64,000 nucleotides of DNA from Planctomycetota bacterium. GTDB lineage: Bacteria; Planctomycetota; Planctomycetia; Planctomycetales; Planctomycetaceae. The stretch lies in assembly GCA_014584345.1 (NCBI GenBank), contig JACTNB010000017.1, forward strand, positions 166,276 through 230,275, read 5' to 3'. The notes beneath the pieces were generated by a model, which saw only the letters and a program-made list of their open reading frames with translations, searched no databases and was not told where the DNA came from. This document shows positions 1 to 8,244 of this stretch, piece by piece (the first letter of the stretch is position 1; each line of letters starts with the position of its first letter). The position numbers were made by a program, and so were the translations under genes.

Positions 1-39
1 GTGTGCTGTGGTACGTTTGCTGTGTGGATACCACATAAA

Positions 40-268
40 CCCACATTTCTCACACACGTACCAATGCGGTAAATTTTGCCTTGAAAATGCCCCGTGAACT
101 AGCCGCGTTCTTCAGGAAGCGGGCCAGTCGGGCGGTTCCTCAATGTGCACTCTTCAGACACAACATCAATTATGGCAATTCATTGCGACAAACTGGGCCC
201 CATTCTGGCCCGCTTCCTGACGGGCGCGGCTAGTTCGTCGAAGTCAGCAAGCCTGATTTATTGACCCG
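40..268 (-). repeat. Dispersed palindromic element, copy 1
   Basis: Read on the minus strand, this stretch begins near CCCGGGTCAATAAA, passes GCTGACTT, enters a long imperfect inverted repeat (arms at 97-126 and 206-235, outer ends AACTAGCCGCG / CGCGGCTAGTT), and finishes at GTGTGAGAAATGTGGG near position 40. Both outer flanks and both palindrome ends recur at about 7012-7226 and 18892-19017. It contains no coding sequence. It lies about 70 bp past the stop codon of the minus-strand floA gene, so it may form part of that transcript's 3' end. No transposase is visible, so its mobility is an inference. Confidence 0.8.
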
Positions 269-338
269 GGTGAGATATCCGGGATAAAAGGGACACAGAG
301 CGTACCCTCCATAAAATTCAGAGCCAGTCAGCGTGGAT

Positions 339-1286
339 TCAGTTTGTTTCGGGGTTGTGAACGCGCAGATTTCCGCTGCGGAAAGCCTCGGCCATCGCCA
401 GCGGAATCTGGGCTTCCGCTTCGATTACCTTGGCCCGGTTCTCCTGGGTCAAGGCGGTCATTTCCGCTTCGGTGGCCACGGCCTTGGCCCGGCGTTCCTC
501 GGCTCGAGCACGGGCTACGCGCATGTCGGCCTCCGCCTGATCCGTCTGCAGCCGCGCGCCGACATTGTCTCCCACATCAATATCCGCAATATCGATGGAT
601 ACAATTTCATACGCCGTTTGGGAATCGAGGCTTTTGCTCAATACGGCCTTGGCAATCAACATTGGGTTGGCCAGAACTTCCTTGTGACTTTCGCAGGAAC
701 CAATCGCCGAAACAATACCTTCCCCCACGCGTGCGATCACGGTTTCCTCGGTGGCCCCGCCGACCAACTGGGCCAGATTCGTGCGGACCGTTACCCGCGC
801 GCGGGCTTTGAGTTGAATCCCATCCTTGGCGACGCCATCGAGCGTGTTCCGGGCATGTTTCTTCAGGTCCGGGCAGTCGATCACCTTCGGGTCCACGCTG
901 GTGCGCACGGCATCCATCACATCGCGACCAGCCAGATCAATCGCAGATGCGGTATCCCAATCCAGATCGATTTTTGCACGCTGGGCGGCGATCAAGGCCT
1001 GCACCACGCGACGGACATTCCCCCCTGCCAGATAATGCGCCTCGTAGGCTCCCGTAGGGATCTTGGGCAAGCCGGCCTGCACGGACATGATGCGGGTATC
1101 CACGATTACATGCGGATTAACTTTTCGCAGGGACATCAGCACCAGACGAATTGGATCGACATGCGCACCGGTCACGAAACCACGCAACCACAAGTGGAAA
1201 TACTTGCTGAACAGCACAAAGAAGACGATGACCAGAACGACGCCGAAAAAGATCGACGCTAAAATCAGAAACTGCACGGCTGTCAT
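339..1286 (-). CDS. floA: Flotillin-like protein FloA
   Basis: This is a 315-residue membrane scaffold protein of the FloA/YqfA (UPF0365) family, which organises detergent-resistant membrane microdomains in bacteria. A single hydrophobic segment (about residues 5-27) anchors the N-terminus. It is followed by the family-typical stretch LRGFVTGAHVDP, the central SPFH-like region, and a C-terminal Ala/Glu-rich coiled coil with AEARARAEE-like periodicity. The length matches the family. GAAGGACGAG lies just before the ATG and serves as ribosome binding site. It appears to be monocistronic, with the dispersed palindromic element beyond its stop. Two further SPFH proteins are encoded near 38-41 kb, so this genome has at least three microdomain-type proteins. 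Confidence 0.95.
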   Translation of the reverse strand: MTAVQFLILASIFFGVVLVIVFFVLFSKYFHLWLRGFVTGAHVDPIRLVLMSLRKVNPHVIVDTRIMSVQAGLPKIPTGAYEAHYLAGGNVRRVVQALIAAQRAKIDLDWDTASAIDLAGRDVMDAVRTSVDPKVIDCPDLKKHARNTLDGVAKDGIQLKARARVTVRTNLAQLVGGATEETVIARVGEGIVSAIGSCESHKEVLANPMLIAKAVLSKSLDSQTAYEIVSIDIADIDVGDNVGARLQTDQAEADMRVARARAEERRAKAVATEAEMTALTQENRAKVIEAEAQIPLAMAEAFRSGNLRVHNPETN

Positions 1287-1397
1287 GGGGCTCGTCCTTC
1301 GAGGGTTACTGAGAGTCGATTCTCGGTCCGTGTTTTTATATTAACGTCGCTAGAGAAGACAACGCAAGCAGTCGAGCCCCGATCAAGCGAAATCCGT

Positions 1398-2756
1398 TCA
1401 CAGGGCGGGAGGGGGCCCGGGCGGGGGCGGCCCCGGAGGCGGAGGCTCGCGGTCGGTTCGCTCGGGCAGTTCCCCCGGTCCATCGGGACGCCGACGCTCG
1501 GGAAAGTCGGGACCGGGACGCCCCTCGCGACCTGGGCCGAAGCGGCCATCCCGCGGCGGTCGTGCTTCGGGATTGCCCGGCCCTCCGTCGGGACGAGTCC
1601 CCATCGGAGGACGATCCCCATAACCTCGGGGAATCAGTTTACTCAACACGTGCTCGCGGAACTCCGCGTGATCAAACAGGCTGTTCCCTTTGTGCATGTC
1701 CCACAGGTACAACCATTTCAAGGCTTCGGTCTGGTAGTCGGCGGGACTATCCAGCAAGGCGGCTTGCTTCGAGGAATCGAGCTTCGCGAAATAGCCCAGC
1801 AGGTCGTTCTCCCTGACCGGAAACGCCCGTTCCAGTTCCCGCATTTCATAAATGAGCAAACTGCGAACCAGCAGTCGCCGAATGGCAATGCGTTTACGAA
1901 TATCGACCGCGCTGAAACGATCCGAGCCACGCCCTTCTGAATCCATTGGCCCGCCAACGAGTTGAATCCCACTCTGAGACATCAATTGAAAGGCCGCTTC
2001 GCTCGGCCAGCTTTCGCGTGGTTCATTCAGGGTCTCCATCGACAGACGCAACACGCGGACAATTCGATCCAGCCCCTGCAGCCCTTGTGCCTCCTGCTGC
2101 GCGGCGGCATTCAATTGGGGCAAGAGCACCTGATCGATCAGGGTATCGATTTGGGCCTTGGAAAGGACGTAGGGACTGGCAAAGTCATAATCCTTTTGCT
2201 GGCGCAACAGCGAACGGAGATACCACGACGAGGGATCCGACTGACTAAACGTTGCGGCGATCAATTCCGGCAGACGATGCTCGACCTGCCGAGATTTGGC
2301 CTGCAGGATTTCCTCGACCTTGGCCAGCTTAAGGCTTGCGTCTGGGCTGTCTCGCAGTTCCTGACGTTCGAAGGTGGAGAGGGTATCGAGCCACTTGATG
2401 TAACTCTCGACCAAGGGTTGCATTCGCTGAGTCTCTACATAATTGTGGAGTGACTCGTACTGCGCCTGTTCCGCGGGGGACAAGGCTTTGTATGTTGCCA
2501 GATTCCGTTCCAGCCGGGCGCGTTGATCCTGAGGCAATTGCGAAATTTCCTGCTTGATCCGGTTAAAGTCGCGATAACTTAATCCCGAGCCCAGATTGGC
2601 ACCAACCAGGACACACATCACCAGGAACAGGCAACAGCAGCCGAACAGCCGCGCGATGCCCCGATAACGTGCCCGGGAAGTCGGCATCCGCAAGGTGTGT
2701 GCCTCGCGGGATCTCCCAGCCCGGTCCGGGACAAAAAAGTGTTCCCTGGAATTCAT
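1398..2756 (-). CDS. Membrane-anchored protein of unknown function, third gene of the sigma operon
   Basis: This product of 452 residues is not assignable to a family. An Arg-rich N-terminal tail is followed by one hydrophobic segment containing a Cys cluster (GCCCLFLVMCVLVGA, about residues 39-53), a long helical, Gln/Leu-rich region suggestive of coiled coil, and a Pro/Gly/Arg-rich C-terminus ending in a polyproline run. The ATG at 2756 is chosen because it overlaps the stop of the upstream anti-sigma gene as ATGA, which implies translational coupling; the open frame to 3008 is out-of-frame read-through of the neighbour. The operon context (sigma factor, anti-sigma-like protein, this protein) suggests an envelope sensor or an effector of the same stress circuit. 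That role is inferred. Confidence 0.75.
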   Translation of the reverse strand: MNSREHFFVPDRAGRSREAHTLRMPTSRARYRGIARLFGCCCLFLVMCVLVGANLGSGLSYRDFNRIKQEISQLPQDQRARLERNLATYKALSPAEQAQYESLHNYVETQRMQPLVESYIKWLDTLSTFERQELRDSPDASLKLAKVEEILQAKSRQVEHRLPELIAATFSQSDPSSWYLRSLLRQQKDYDFASPYVLSKAQIDTLIDQVLLPQLNAAAQQEAQGLQGLDRIVRVLRLSMETLNEPRESWPSEAAFQLMSQSGIQLVGGPMDSEGRGSDRFSAVDIRKRIAIRRLLVRSLLIYEMRELERAFPVRENDLLGYFAKLDSSKQAALLDSPADYQTEALKWLYLWDMHKGNSLFDHAEFREHVLSKLIPRGYGDRPPMGTRPDGGPGNPEARPPRDGRFGPGREGRPGPDFPERRRPDGPGELPERTDREPPPPGPPPPGPPPAL

Positions 2757-3274
2757 CGTGCATCCCTTTCTCTCGGATTGGCTGGACGACGAGACCACTC
2801 CACGCTGCGTTGCAACCGGTCCAGAAACTCCGTGGAACCGATTTCCTGATATTGATCCAAATGCTTCAGCAGGGCGTAATTCCGAATCATGACATCCTCC
2901 GCGGACGGAGGCAGACTGCGAGCCGCCACGAAACCGAGGACACCACATGCCAGCACTAGAACAGTCCCCAATAACAGCGTCCCGATCCGCTTGGATTGCT
3001 GGAACCAAGGCTGATCCTGCAGTGAAAATTCCCGATTTTCCAGCTGCAGCGTTTCCATGGTCTTCTGGGAAAAACTCTCGGATGCCTTGACTCTGGGCAT
3101 TTCATCGAGCAATTCCCAGGTAGCTGCCAGCGACTCCATGTCATGCCGGGCCACTTCATTTTGAGCAAGCAGATTCTCGATTTGCCGGCTCTGCTGCTCG
3201 TCCAGTTCGCCGTCCAGATAGGCCACGAAACTGGATCGCTGCTCGGATGTCAGACGTATGAGTTTATCAACCAT
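2753..3274 (-). CDS. Putative transmembrane anti-sigma factor
   Basis: This is a 173-residue protein. Its N-terminal helical region (FVAYLDGELDEQQSRQIE...) has the layout of anti-sigma factor zinc-finger (ZAS-like) domains but lacks the usual H-x3-C-x2-C, so it would be a non-zinc variant. A hydrophobic segment at about residues 97-117 (GTLLLGTVLVLACGVLGFVA) is followed by a short extracytoplasmic tail. It lies 172 bp downstream of an ECF sigma factor gene and overlaps the next gene by four bases. The architecture (cytoplasmic sigma-binding domain, one membrane span, outer domain) and position support an anti-sigma role. No strong Shine-Dalgarno precedes the ATG. Confidence 0.75.
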   Translation of the reverse strand: MVDKLIRLTSEQRSSFVAYLDGELDEQQSRQIENLLAQNEVARHDMESLAATWELLDEMPRVKASESFSQKTMETLQLENREFSLQDQPWFQQSKRIGTLLLGTVLVLACGVLGFVAARSLPPSAEDVMIRNYALLKHLDQYQEIGSTEFLDRLQRSVEWSRRPANPRERDAR

Positions 3275-3446
3275 GATTATGCCGCTTTATTTACGCATTC
3301 GCCGGCGTCTTGCATCGAGGCCACACCGTTTTCTCGTTGCCGACTGCCGACCCCTACTGAAAAACACATTCAGATTTCCCCCGACACCCGGCCAGGGACT
3401 CCCGTTTCGCCCATCACCACTCGATTGCGCGATGGCGGAACGTGCA

Positions 3447-4067
3447 TCACATTTGCACATAATTTTCGAGGTATTCCCGTAAATTCTCCCGAGCCCGCGC
3501 TAACAGCGATTTCACCGCGGTGGGGGTCGTTTCCAGGGTTTCCGCGATGTCGGCGTAACTCATATCCTCGAATTTATTGAGCAACACCGCCATCCGCTGC
3601 TTATCGTTCAATGTTTCCATGGCTTGCCGGATCATTTTCTGGAGTTCGTCCTTGTCCAGCATTCGGGCCGGCATCAGAGCCGATTTTTCGGCTAGATTTT
3701 TTTCCGGAGGGCGGGTGCTCAGTGGCCCCGTATCGCCCGTTCCAAACTGAATTTCCTTCCTGTATTTCTTTTTGCGTCGCGTATTACTGACCAGGTTGTT
3801 GGCAATGTGGAATAACCAGGTGGAAAACTTGGCTTGAGGTTCGTAGCCACTGCGTGCCCGGTAAATCCGCAAGAATGTTTCCTGGGCCAGGTCTTCCGCC
3901 ATCGACGGGTCGTCCAGGATATTCGAAAAAATACTGATCACCCGGTCCTGATACGTTTCCACCAGTTCGGCGAACGCTTCATCGTCTCCCTGTTTGACGA
4001 GCAGCATCAACTGCACATCGGGATCACTCAAATACGAGTTCCCAGGTATCTGCGTAGAGGCACTCAC
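3447..4067 (-). CDS. ECF RNA polymerase sigma factor (RpoE-like)
   Basis: This 206-residue protein has the two-domain layout of extracytoplasmic-function sigma factors. Region 2 (about residues 18-95) includes AFAELVETYQDRV and AEDLAQETFLRIYRA. Region 4 (about 140-200) includes LNDKQRMAVLLNKFEDMSYADIAE and a helix-turn-helix ending in AVKSLLARARENLR. The linker is long, about 45 residues and basic (RRKKKYRK). The start codon is GTG at 4067, because no ATG precedes region 2. It heads an operon with a putative anti-sigma factor and a membrane protein. I could not identify a convincing autoregulatory promoter upstream. Confidence 0.93.
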   Translation of the reverse strand: MSASTQIPGNSYLSDPDVQLMLLVKQGDDEAFAELVETYQDRVISIFSNILDDPSMAEDLAQETFLRIYRARSGYEPQAKFSTWLFHIANNLVSNTRRKKKYRKEIQFGTGDTGPLSTRPPEKNLAEKSALMPARMLDKDELQKMIRQAMETLNDKQRMAVLLNKFEDMSYADIAETLETTPTAVKSLLARARENLREYLENYVQM

Positions 4068-4424
4068 AACGATGCAACTCTTTCTGAAGGCGGCTCGATT
4101 CAGGTTTCAGCTTCCGGAGACGGGCCTCTCTCAAGCGGATTTCCTCATTCCGACCTGCCCGAGACAAGCCTGAATCCGCCCCTATCCTCGGGAAGATTCC
4201 CCATCGGATTGAACCGTTTTTCTTTAATAAATTAAACCCCACTCCCCGCGCGGAGTTCCGCGGCGAAATGTACTTTTCGCAAGTCAGGTCCTCCGCACTC
4301 GTCCCATCTTCGCATGTGACGAGGTTGGTTGACAAGTCAATCCCTGCCGATTGAGATGTATCCGGAAAAGTTCCAGCCCCCCGGCACCTCCGGTTTGCCA
4401 ATCCCACGAGACAAAGTCAAGTTC
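4068..4424. other. Divergent intergenic region between the sigma operon and the EboE-like gene
   Basis: These 357 bp separate the minus-strand sigma factor gene from the plus-strand EboE-like gene and should hold both promoters. A GC-rich palindrome, CCGCGCGGAGTTCCGCGG, is visible at about 4246-4263 next to an A/T-rich stretch (TTTCTTTAATAAATTAAA). No confident -35/-10 pair or ECF motif could be assigned. Open frames here have no recognisable protein character. Confidence 0.4.
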
Positions 4425-5591
4425 ATGTCCTTCTCCACGCTACCCCTGAGTTATTGCTGTAATGTTCACCCCTCGGAAACCGTTTCCGAACTCCTGGAGA
4501 CCCTTGCCACGCAAACCTCCCGTGTTCGAAAACTGTCCTCACACCCCATCGCGGCGGGATTGTGGCTCGCCGATACCGTGAGCCGGGAACTGATTGCAGA
4601 TGTCGGCAAACAAGAAGCCCTCCAACAGGCCCTGACAGACCACGAGTTAATCTGTTACACCCTCAACGCGTTTCCCTTCGGTAATTTTCACACTGCGCGC
4701 GTCAAGGAACAGGTCTATCTGCCCGACTGGACAAATCCCGAGCGATTACAATACACCCTGCGCTGTGCCCGGTTGCTCTCCGCGCTACTCCCCGAGGGTA
4801 CGGAAGGGAGTATTTCCACGGTCCCGCTCGGCTTCAAGGAATTATCGCACCGTCCGGATTTCAGCCAACAATGCCTGCATCGGTTAATCGAGCTTGCGCG
4901 GGAACTCGATCATTTGCACGACGATACCGGCCGCGTGATCCGCCTGGCGATTGAACCAGAACCGCTTTGCGTGCTCGAAACCACGGCGGAAACTCGACAA
5001 TTTTTTGAGCAATTGCACTCCTTCGCCGAGGCCCAAGACGCGTTCGACATTACCCAGCGGCATCTGGGGCTTTGTTACGACATCTGTCACCAATCCGTGG
5101 AATACGAAGATGTGGCCGAGTCGATTCGAGTTCTGCATGCCGACGGGATCCGCATCAATAAGGTCCATATCACCTGCGCCGTGGAATTAAGGCAGCCGGG
5201 CGAGCACCCCGACGCACGCGAATTTCTGGCCCGGTTTGCCGAACCACGCTACCTGCATCAAACATTCATGCAAAATGTCTCGGGTATCCGAAGTAACACC
5301 GACCTCTCCGCGGAATTCGCCACGAATCCCCCCGAGGACTGGCTCCGGGCGGAAAGCTGGCGGATTCACTTTCATGTCTCTGTGCATGCCGAGACAATTG
5401 GCCCGTTGCATACCACGTGTCCCGATATTTCCCGCGCGCTGGCGGCCGTGCGGAATCTCGATTACGCGCCGCATCTTGAAGTGGAAACCTACACCTGGCA
5501 TGTCCTGCCCGGTGAAGGTCCGGTCGATGTCTGCGAGGAACTGGCAAAGGAGTTGAATTTCACCCAGACGCTGCTTCAGGAGCTGGGTTGA
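4425..5591 (+). CDS. EboE-like TIM-barrel protein (metabolite traffic family)
   Basis: This product of 388 residues resembles EboE, a xylose-isomerase-like TIM-barrel protein. The early motif LSYCCNVHPSETV matches the typical EboE opening. Later motifs include FPFGNFHTARVKEQVY, IEPEPLCVLE, GLCYDICHQSVEYED and HFHVSVHAET, which carry the Glu/His/Asp pattern of metal-dependent sugar isomerase-like barrels. In other bacteria EboE belongs to the eboABCDEF set, thought to prepare or move a metabolite precursor to the periplasm; none of the other ebo genes is in this window. The ATG at 4425 is chosen because homology begins just after it. Its stop overlaps the start of the methyltransferase gene by one base (TGATG), so the two are coupled. 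Confidence 0.75.
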   Translation: MSFSTLPLSYCCNVHPSETVSELLETLATQTSRVRKLSSHPIAAGLWLADTVSRELIADVGKQEALQQALTDHELICYTLNAFPFGNFHTARVKEQVYLPDWTNPERLQYTLRCARLLSALLPEGTEGSISTVPLGFKELSHRPDFSQQCLHRLIELARELDHLHDDTGRVIRLAIEPEPLCVLETTAETRQFFEQLHSFAEAQDAFDITQRHLGLCYDICHQSVEYEDVAESIRVLHADGIRINKVHITCAVELRQPGEHPDAREFLARFAEPRYLHQTFMQNVSGIRSNTDLSAEFATNPPEDWLRAESWRIHFHVSVHAETIGPLHTTCPDISRALAAVRNLDYAPHLEVETYTWHVLPGEGPVDVCEELAKELNFTQTLLQELG

Positions 5592-6394
5592 TGGACCACC
5601 TGGATACGAATCGAGCAGCCTACGATCGACTCGCCCGGGAGGGTGCCGTGTTTGCACGCTGTGCCACCGACGAAGAATGTCAGCAACCCCTGGCCACGCT
5701 GGATAGCCGAGGCTGGCTCCCCAAATCCGTGCAAGGCCTGAATGTGCTCTGCCTGGCCGCGGGGGGTGGCTGGCAGGCAATTCTGTATGCCGTCGCGGGG
5801 GCACGGGTTACCGTGCTGGATCTCAGCCCTGAAATGCTGGCCCTGGATCATCGGGAAGCCCGGCGGCGTTCGTTGTCACTCCGCATCGTCGAAGGCTCGA
5901 TGGAAGACCTCGGCATGCTCGAATCGTCAAGTTTCGATATCGTGCACCATCCCGTCAGTACCTGTTATGTTCCTCACGTGCAGCCCGTGTTCGATCAAGT
6001 GGCGCGCGTTCTCAAGGCCGACGGCATCTATATCAGTCAGCACAAGTCGCCCATCAGTCTGCAAATCTCCGACCGCAATGATCGGGATCAGTACATTATC
6101 GGCGTCGGCTATTACCACGAAGGGCCATTGCCACGGGTTCACGATGCCAGCTATCGCGAACCCGGTGCCGTGGAATACCTGCACCGCCTGGAACAACTCA
6201 TAGGCGGCATCTGCCGGGCCGGCATGGTCATCGAAGCCTTCTCGGAACCCCGCCGCGGAAATCCCCAGGCTAGACCAGGAGACTTTCGCCATCGCGGCAT
6301 GTACATTCCGCCCTATCTCCGCATCAAGGCCCGGAGGCTCGCCACCGCCACCGAAGCCCCACACACTCCACAATTGTGGACTCCGGGGAAATAG
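5591..6394 (+). CDS. Class I SAM-dependent methyltransferase
   Basis: This is a 267-residue Rossmann-fold methyltransferase. Motif I is LCLAAGGGWQAILYA, followed by the acidic strand end VTVLDLSPEML, the motif EGSMEDLG and the post-motif FDIVHHPVSTCYVP. AAGGG replaces the usual GxGxG but is common in this subgroup. The region between VARVLKADGIYISQHKSP and the C-terminus is specific and does not reveal the substrate. Translation is coupled to the EboE-like gene upstream (TGATG), so both proteins probably act on one small-molecule pathway. The C-terminal tail is Pro/Thr-rich and probably disordered. Confidence 0.85.
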   Translation: MDHLDTNRAAYDRLAREGAVFARCATDEECQQPLATLDSRGWLPKSVQGLNVLCLAAGGGWQAILYAVAGARVTVLDLSPEMLALDHREARRRSLSLRIVEGSMEDLGMLESSSFDIVHHPVSTCYVPHVQPVFDQVARVLKADGIYISQHKSPISLQISDRNDRDQYIIGVGYYHEGPLPRVHDASYREPGAVEYLHRLEQLIGGICRAGMVIEAFSEPRRGNPQARPGDFRHRGMYIPPYLRIKARRLATATEAPHTPQLWTPGK

Positions 6395-6430
6395 GCCCGG
6401 CCGAGTCTCGCTCCTCCCGCGGGGCAACGA

Positions 6431-6925
6431 CTACAGGAGCTTGCGATACGTTACTCGAGCATCCCCTGGAGCGTAGAAATCGGGCAGAACGGAGGCCACC
6501 TCGTAACCGCACCGCTCGTAAAACAGGCGGGTCGGAGTGTATTGCTGGCGTCCGGAGGTTTCCGCATACACATGCCGACCACCTCGCTCCGCAATCCGGC
6601 GCTCGATTTCCCGCATCAATCGCTTGCCGATCCCCTGGCCCTGGCAGTTCGGATCAACGGCAATCCAATACACATCGTAAGAACCGACGGTACACGGGAT
6701 CTCGCCAAAACAGCCGTATCCCACCAGACCTTCGCCCTGTTCCAGAAATACAAAGTGATAGTCGGACTGTTCCCCCTTGGCGAGCCGATCCTCGACCAAC
6801 TCCACGGCAATTTCGATCTCCGCATCCGAGAAATATCCCGTCGCCGACACGATTCGACGCACCTGCTCCCGATCGTCCGCGACGCTCTCGTAACGAAATC
6901 CGGCCTGATCCTCTGCCTTCGACAT
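6431..6925 (-). CDS. GNAT-family N-acetyltransferase
   Basis: This is a 164-residue acetyltransferase of the GNAT fold. The acetyl-CoA binding motif A is clear: YWIAVDPNCQGQGIGKRLM matches the V-x-P-x-x-Q/R-x-x-G-x-G/A signature. Motif B follows as TRLFYERCGYEVASVLPDFY. The ATG at 6925 (MSKAEDQ) is preferred over 6991 because the extra residues look non-conserved. In the minus direction it follows two ATP-grasp ligase genes, separated from them by a palindromic element. Whether all three belong to one pathway is an inference; the acyl acceptor cannot be told from sequence. Confidence 0.88.
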   Translation of the reverse strand: MSKAEDQAGFRYESVADDREQVRRIVSATGYFSDAEIEIAVELVEDRLAKGEQSDYHFVFLEQGEGLVGYGCFGEIPCTVGSYDVYWIAVDPNCQGQGIGKRLMREIERRIAERGGRHVYAETSGRQQYTPTRLFYERCGYEVASVLPDFYAPGDARVTYRKLL

Positions 6926-7011
6926 AGCGTTCCACTTCACTGTTAAAACCATGGAAGAACCGAACACGTCCGCCACGCGCGAGAGTGACAACCCGGCTTT
7001 CTCGCCCAGTC

Positions 7012-7226
7012 AATAAAACAAGATTGCTGACTTCAACGAACTAGCCGCGCCCGTCAGGAAGCGGGACACACGGGCATAATCTTATACAAAACACTCTCCC
7101 GACACGAAGTCAACTGGAGTTGAAAACAACATGACGCAACGGCTCAACTCTGGCCCGCTTCCTGACGGGCGCGGCTAGTTTTCGCGACAAGTATTACTGT
7201 CTAAGTCACTGTGTGAGAAATGCGGA
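7012..7226 (+). repeat. Dispersed palindromic element, copy 2
   Basis: This is the second copy of the element seen near 40-268, here in plus orientation. The left flank is GTCAATAAAACAAGATTGCT followed by GACTTC. A perfect 27-bp inverted repeat follows, with arms at 7039-7065 and 7154-7180 (outer sequence AACTAGCCGCGCCCGTCAGG). The right flank is TGTGTGAGAAATGCGG. The right end abuts the stop codon (7228-7230) of the minus-strand ATP-grasp gene. About 88 bp between the arms is not obviously shared with copy 1. Confidence 0.85.
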
Positions 7227-7227
7227 A

Positions 7228-8244
7228 CTACCTGCTCATCGCGGAATCATTCGCTGCTTCTAAAATTCTCCCAATGGCCTGTTCATAGGGGATGCCGGCC
7301 TGGGCCAACGCCGCCGCAAAGCCCGCATCCGGCGAGAGACAGGGATTTGCATTGATTTCCAGAATCCAGGGCTGCCCGACATGATCCACGCGAAAATCGA
7401 CGCGGGCATAACCGCGCAATCCGAACACGCGCCAACAGCGAGTCGCCATCTCCCGCAAGCTGTTCAGCAGTGACTGATCCGCCGGAGCAGTCGGAAACAG
7501 GCGGGGCGTTAACGCGTATTCAGCCGACGTTTCGTCCCACTTGGCGGCGTACCCCACGATCCGCGGCTTCGATTCCGCCAGGTTGGAAAAATCGATTTCG
7601 GCAACCGGCAAGACATCCACTTCAGCGCCCCGGGCCAGCAACGATACATTGAACTCGCGCCCCCCGACGAATTGCTCCGCAAAATGCGTCCGCCCGGTCT
7701 CCGCATTTCGTCGCGATACCGCCGATGCCAACGCTTCACGCGTGGTAAAACGCCCCACGCAGTCGTCCTGCATCCCGAACGAGGCATGTTCGCCGCTGGC
7801 CTTAAGAATTACCTCCCCCGAAAGCAACGGATCGGCATCCGGAAACAGGTCTCCCTCGAAGCAGGCGGGGGTCGGCAAGGCCCGCGCACACAGTATTTGC
7901 TTTGCCGTCAGCTTGTCGCCCGTCAGGCATATCGCCCGACTCCCAGCTCCCGTGAAAGGAAGCCGCAGGGTTTCCAACAGCAACGGAACTACGGGCATCA
8001 GTCGATCGGTCCCTGCCAGCGATTCCACCAGATTGAAGACGAGATCAGGACAAACCTCGAGCAGGGTGGCCCGCAATTCCGAAAGATCCAGCTCGCATTC
8101 CCGCACCTCGACGCTATGCCCCAACGCCTGCAAGGCGGAAACGACCGCATCCCGCTGGGTCAACACGTCCTGCTCGCTGGCATCCGCGCACATATCCACC
8201 TGCTGATGCAAGACCATCACCGCACGCCGTGGGGAATTCGTCAT
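7228..8244 (-). CDS. D-alanine-D-alanine ligase-like ATP-grasp protein (second of pair)
   Basis: This 338-residue ATP-grasp protein has the Ddl-like layout: an N-terminal Rossmann-like domain (PDLVFNLVESLAG), a central domain (LPFTGAGSRAICLTGDKLTAK) and the C-terminal catalytic motif YARVDFRVD...WILEINANPCLSP with the Mg-binding Asp, Glu and Asn. It shares the fold but little close sequence with its upstream neighbour, whose stop codon it overlaps (ATGA at 8244-8241). Ddl-type ligases join two amino acids or a peptide to an amino acid with ATP. A genuine peptidoglycan Ddl would normally sit with mur genes, which are absent here, so a peptide or amino-acid ligase in a dedicated pathway is likely. 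Confidence 0.85.
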   Translation of the reverse strand: MTNSPRRAVMVLHQQVDMCADASEQDVLTQRDAVVSALQALGHSVEVRECELDLSELRATLLEVCPDLVFNLVESLAGTDRLMPVVPLLLETLRLPFTGAGSRAICLTGDKLTAKQILCARALPTPACFEGDLFPDADPLLSGEVILKASGEHASFGMQDDCVGRFTTREALASAVSRRNAETGRTHFAEQFVGGREFNVSLLARGAEVDVLPVAEIDFSNLAESKPRIVGYAAKWDETSAEYALTPRLFPTAPADQSLLNSLREMATRCWRVFGLRGYARVDFRVDHVGQPWILEINANPCLSPDAGFAAALAQAGIPYEQAIGRILEAANDSAMSR

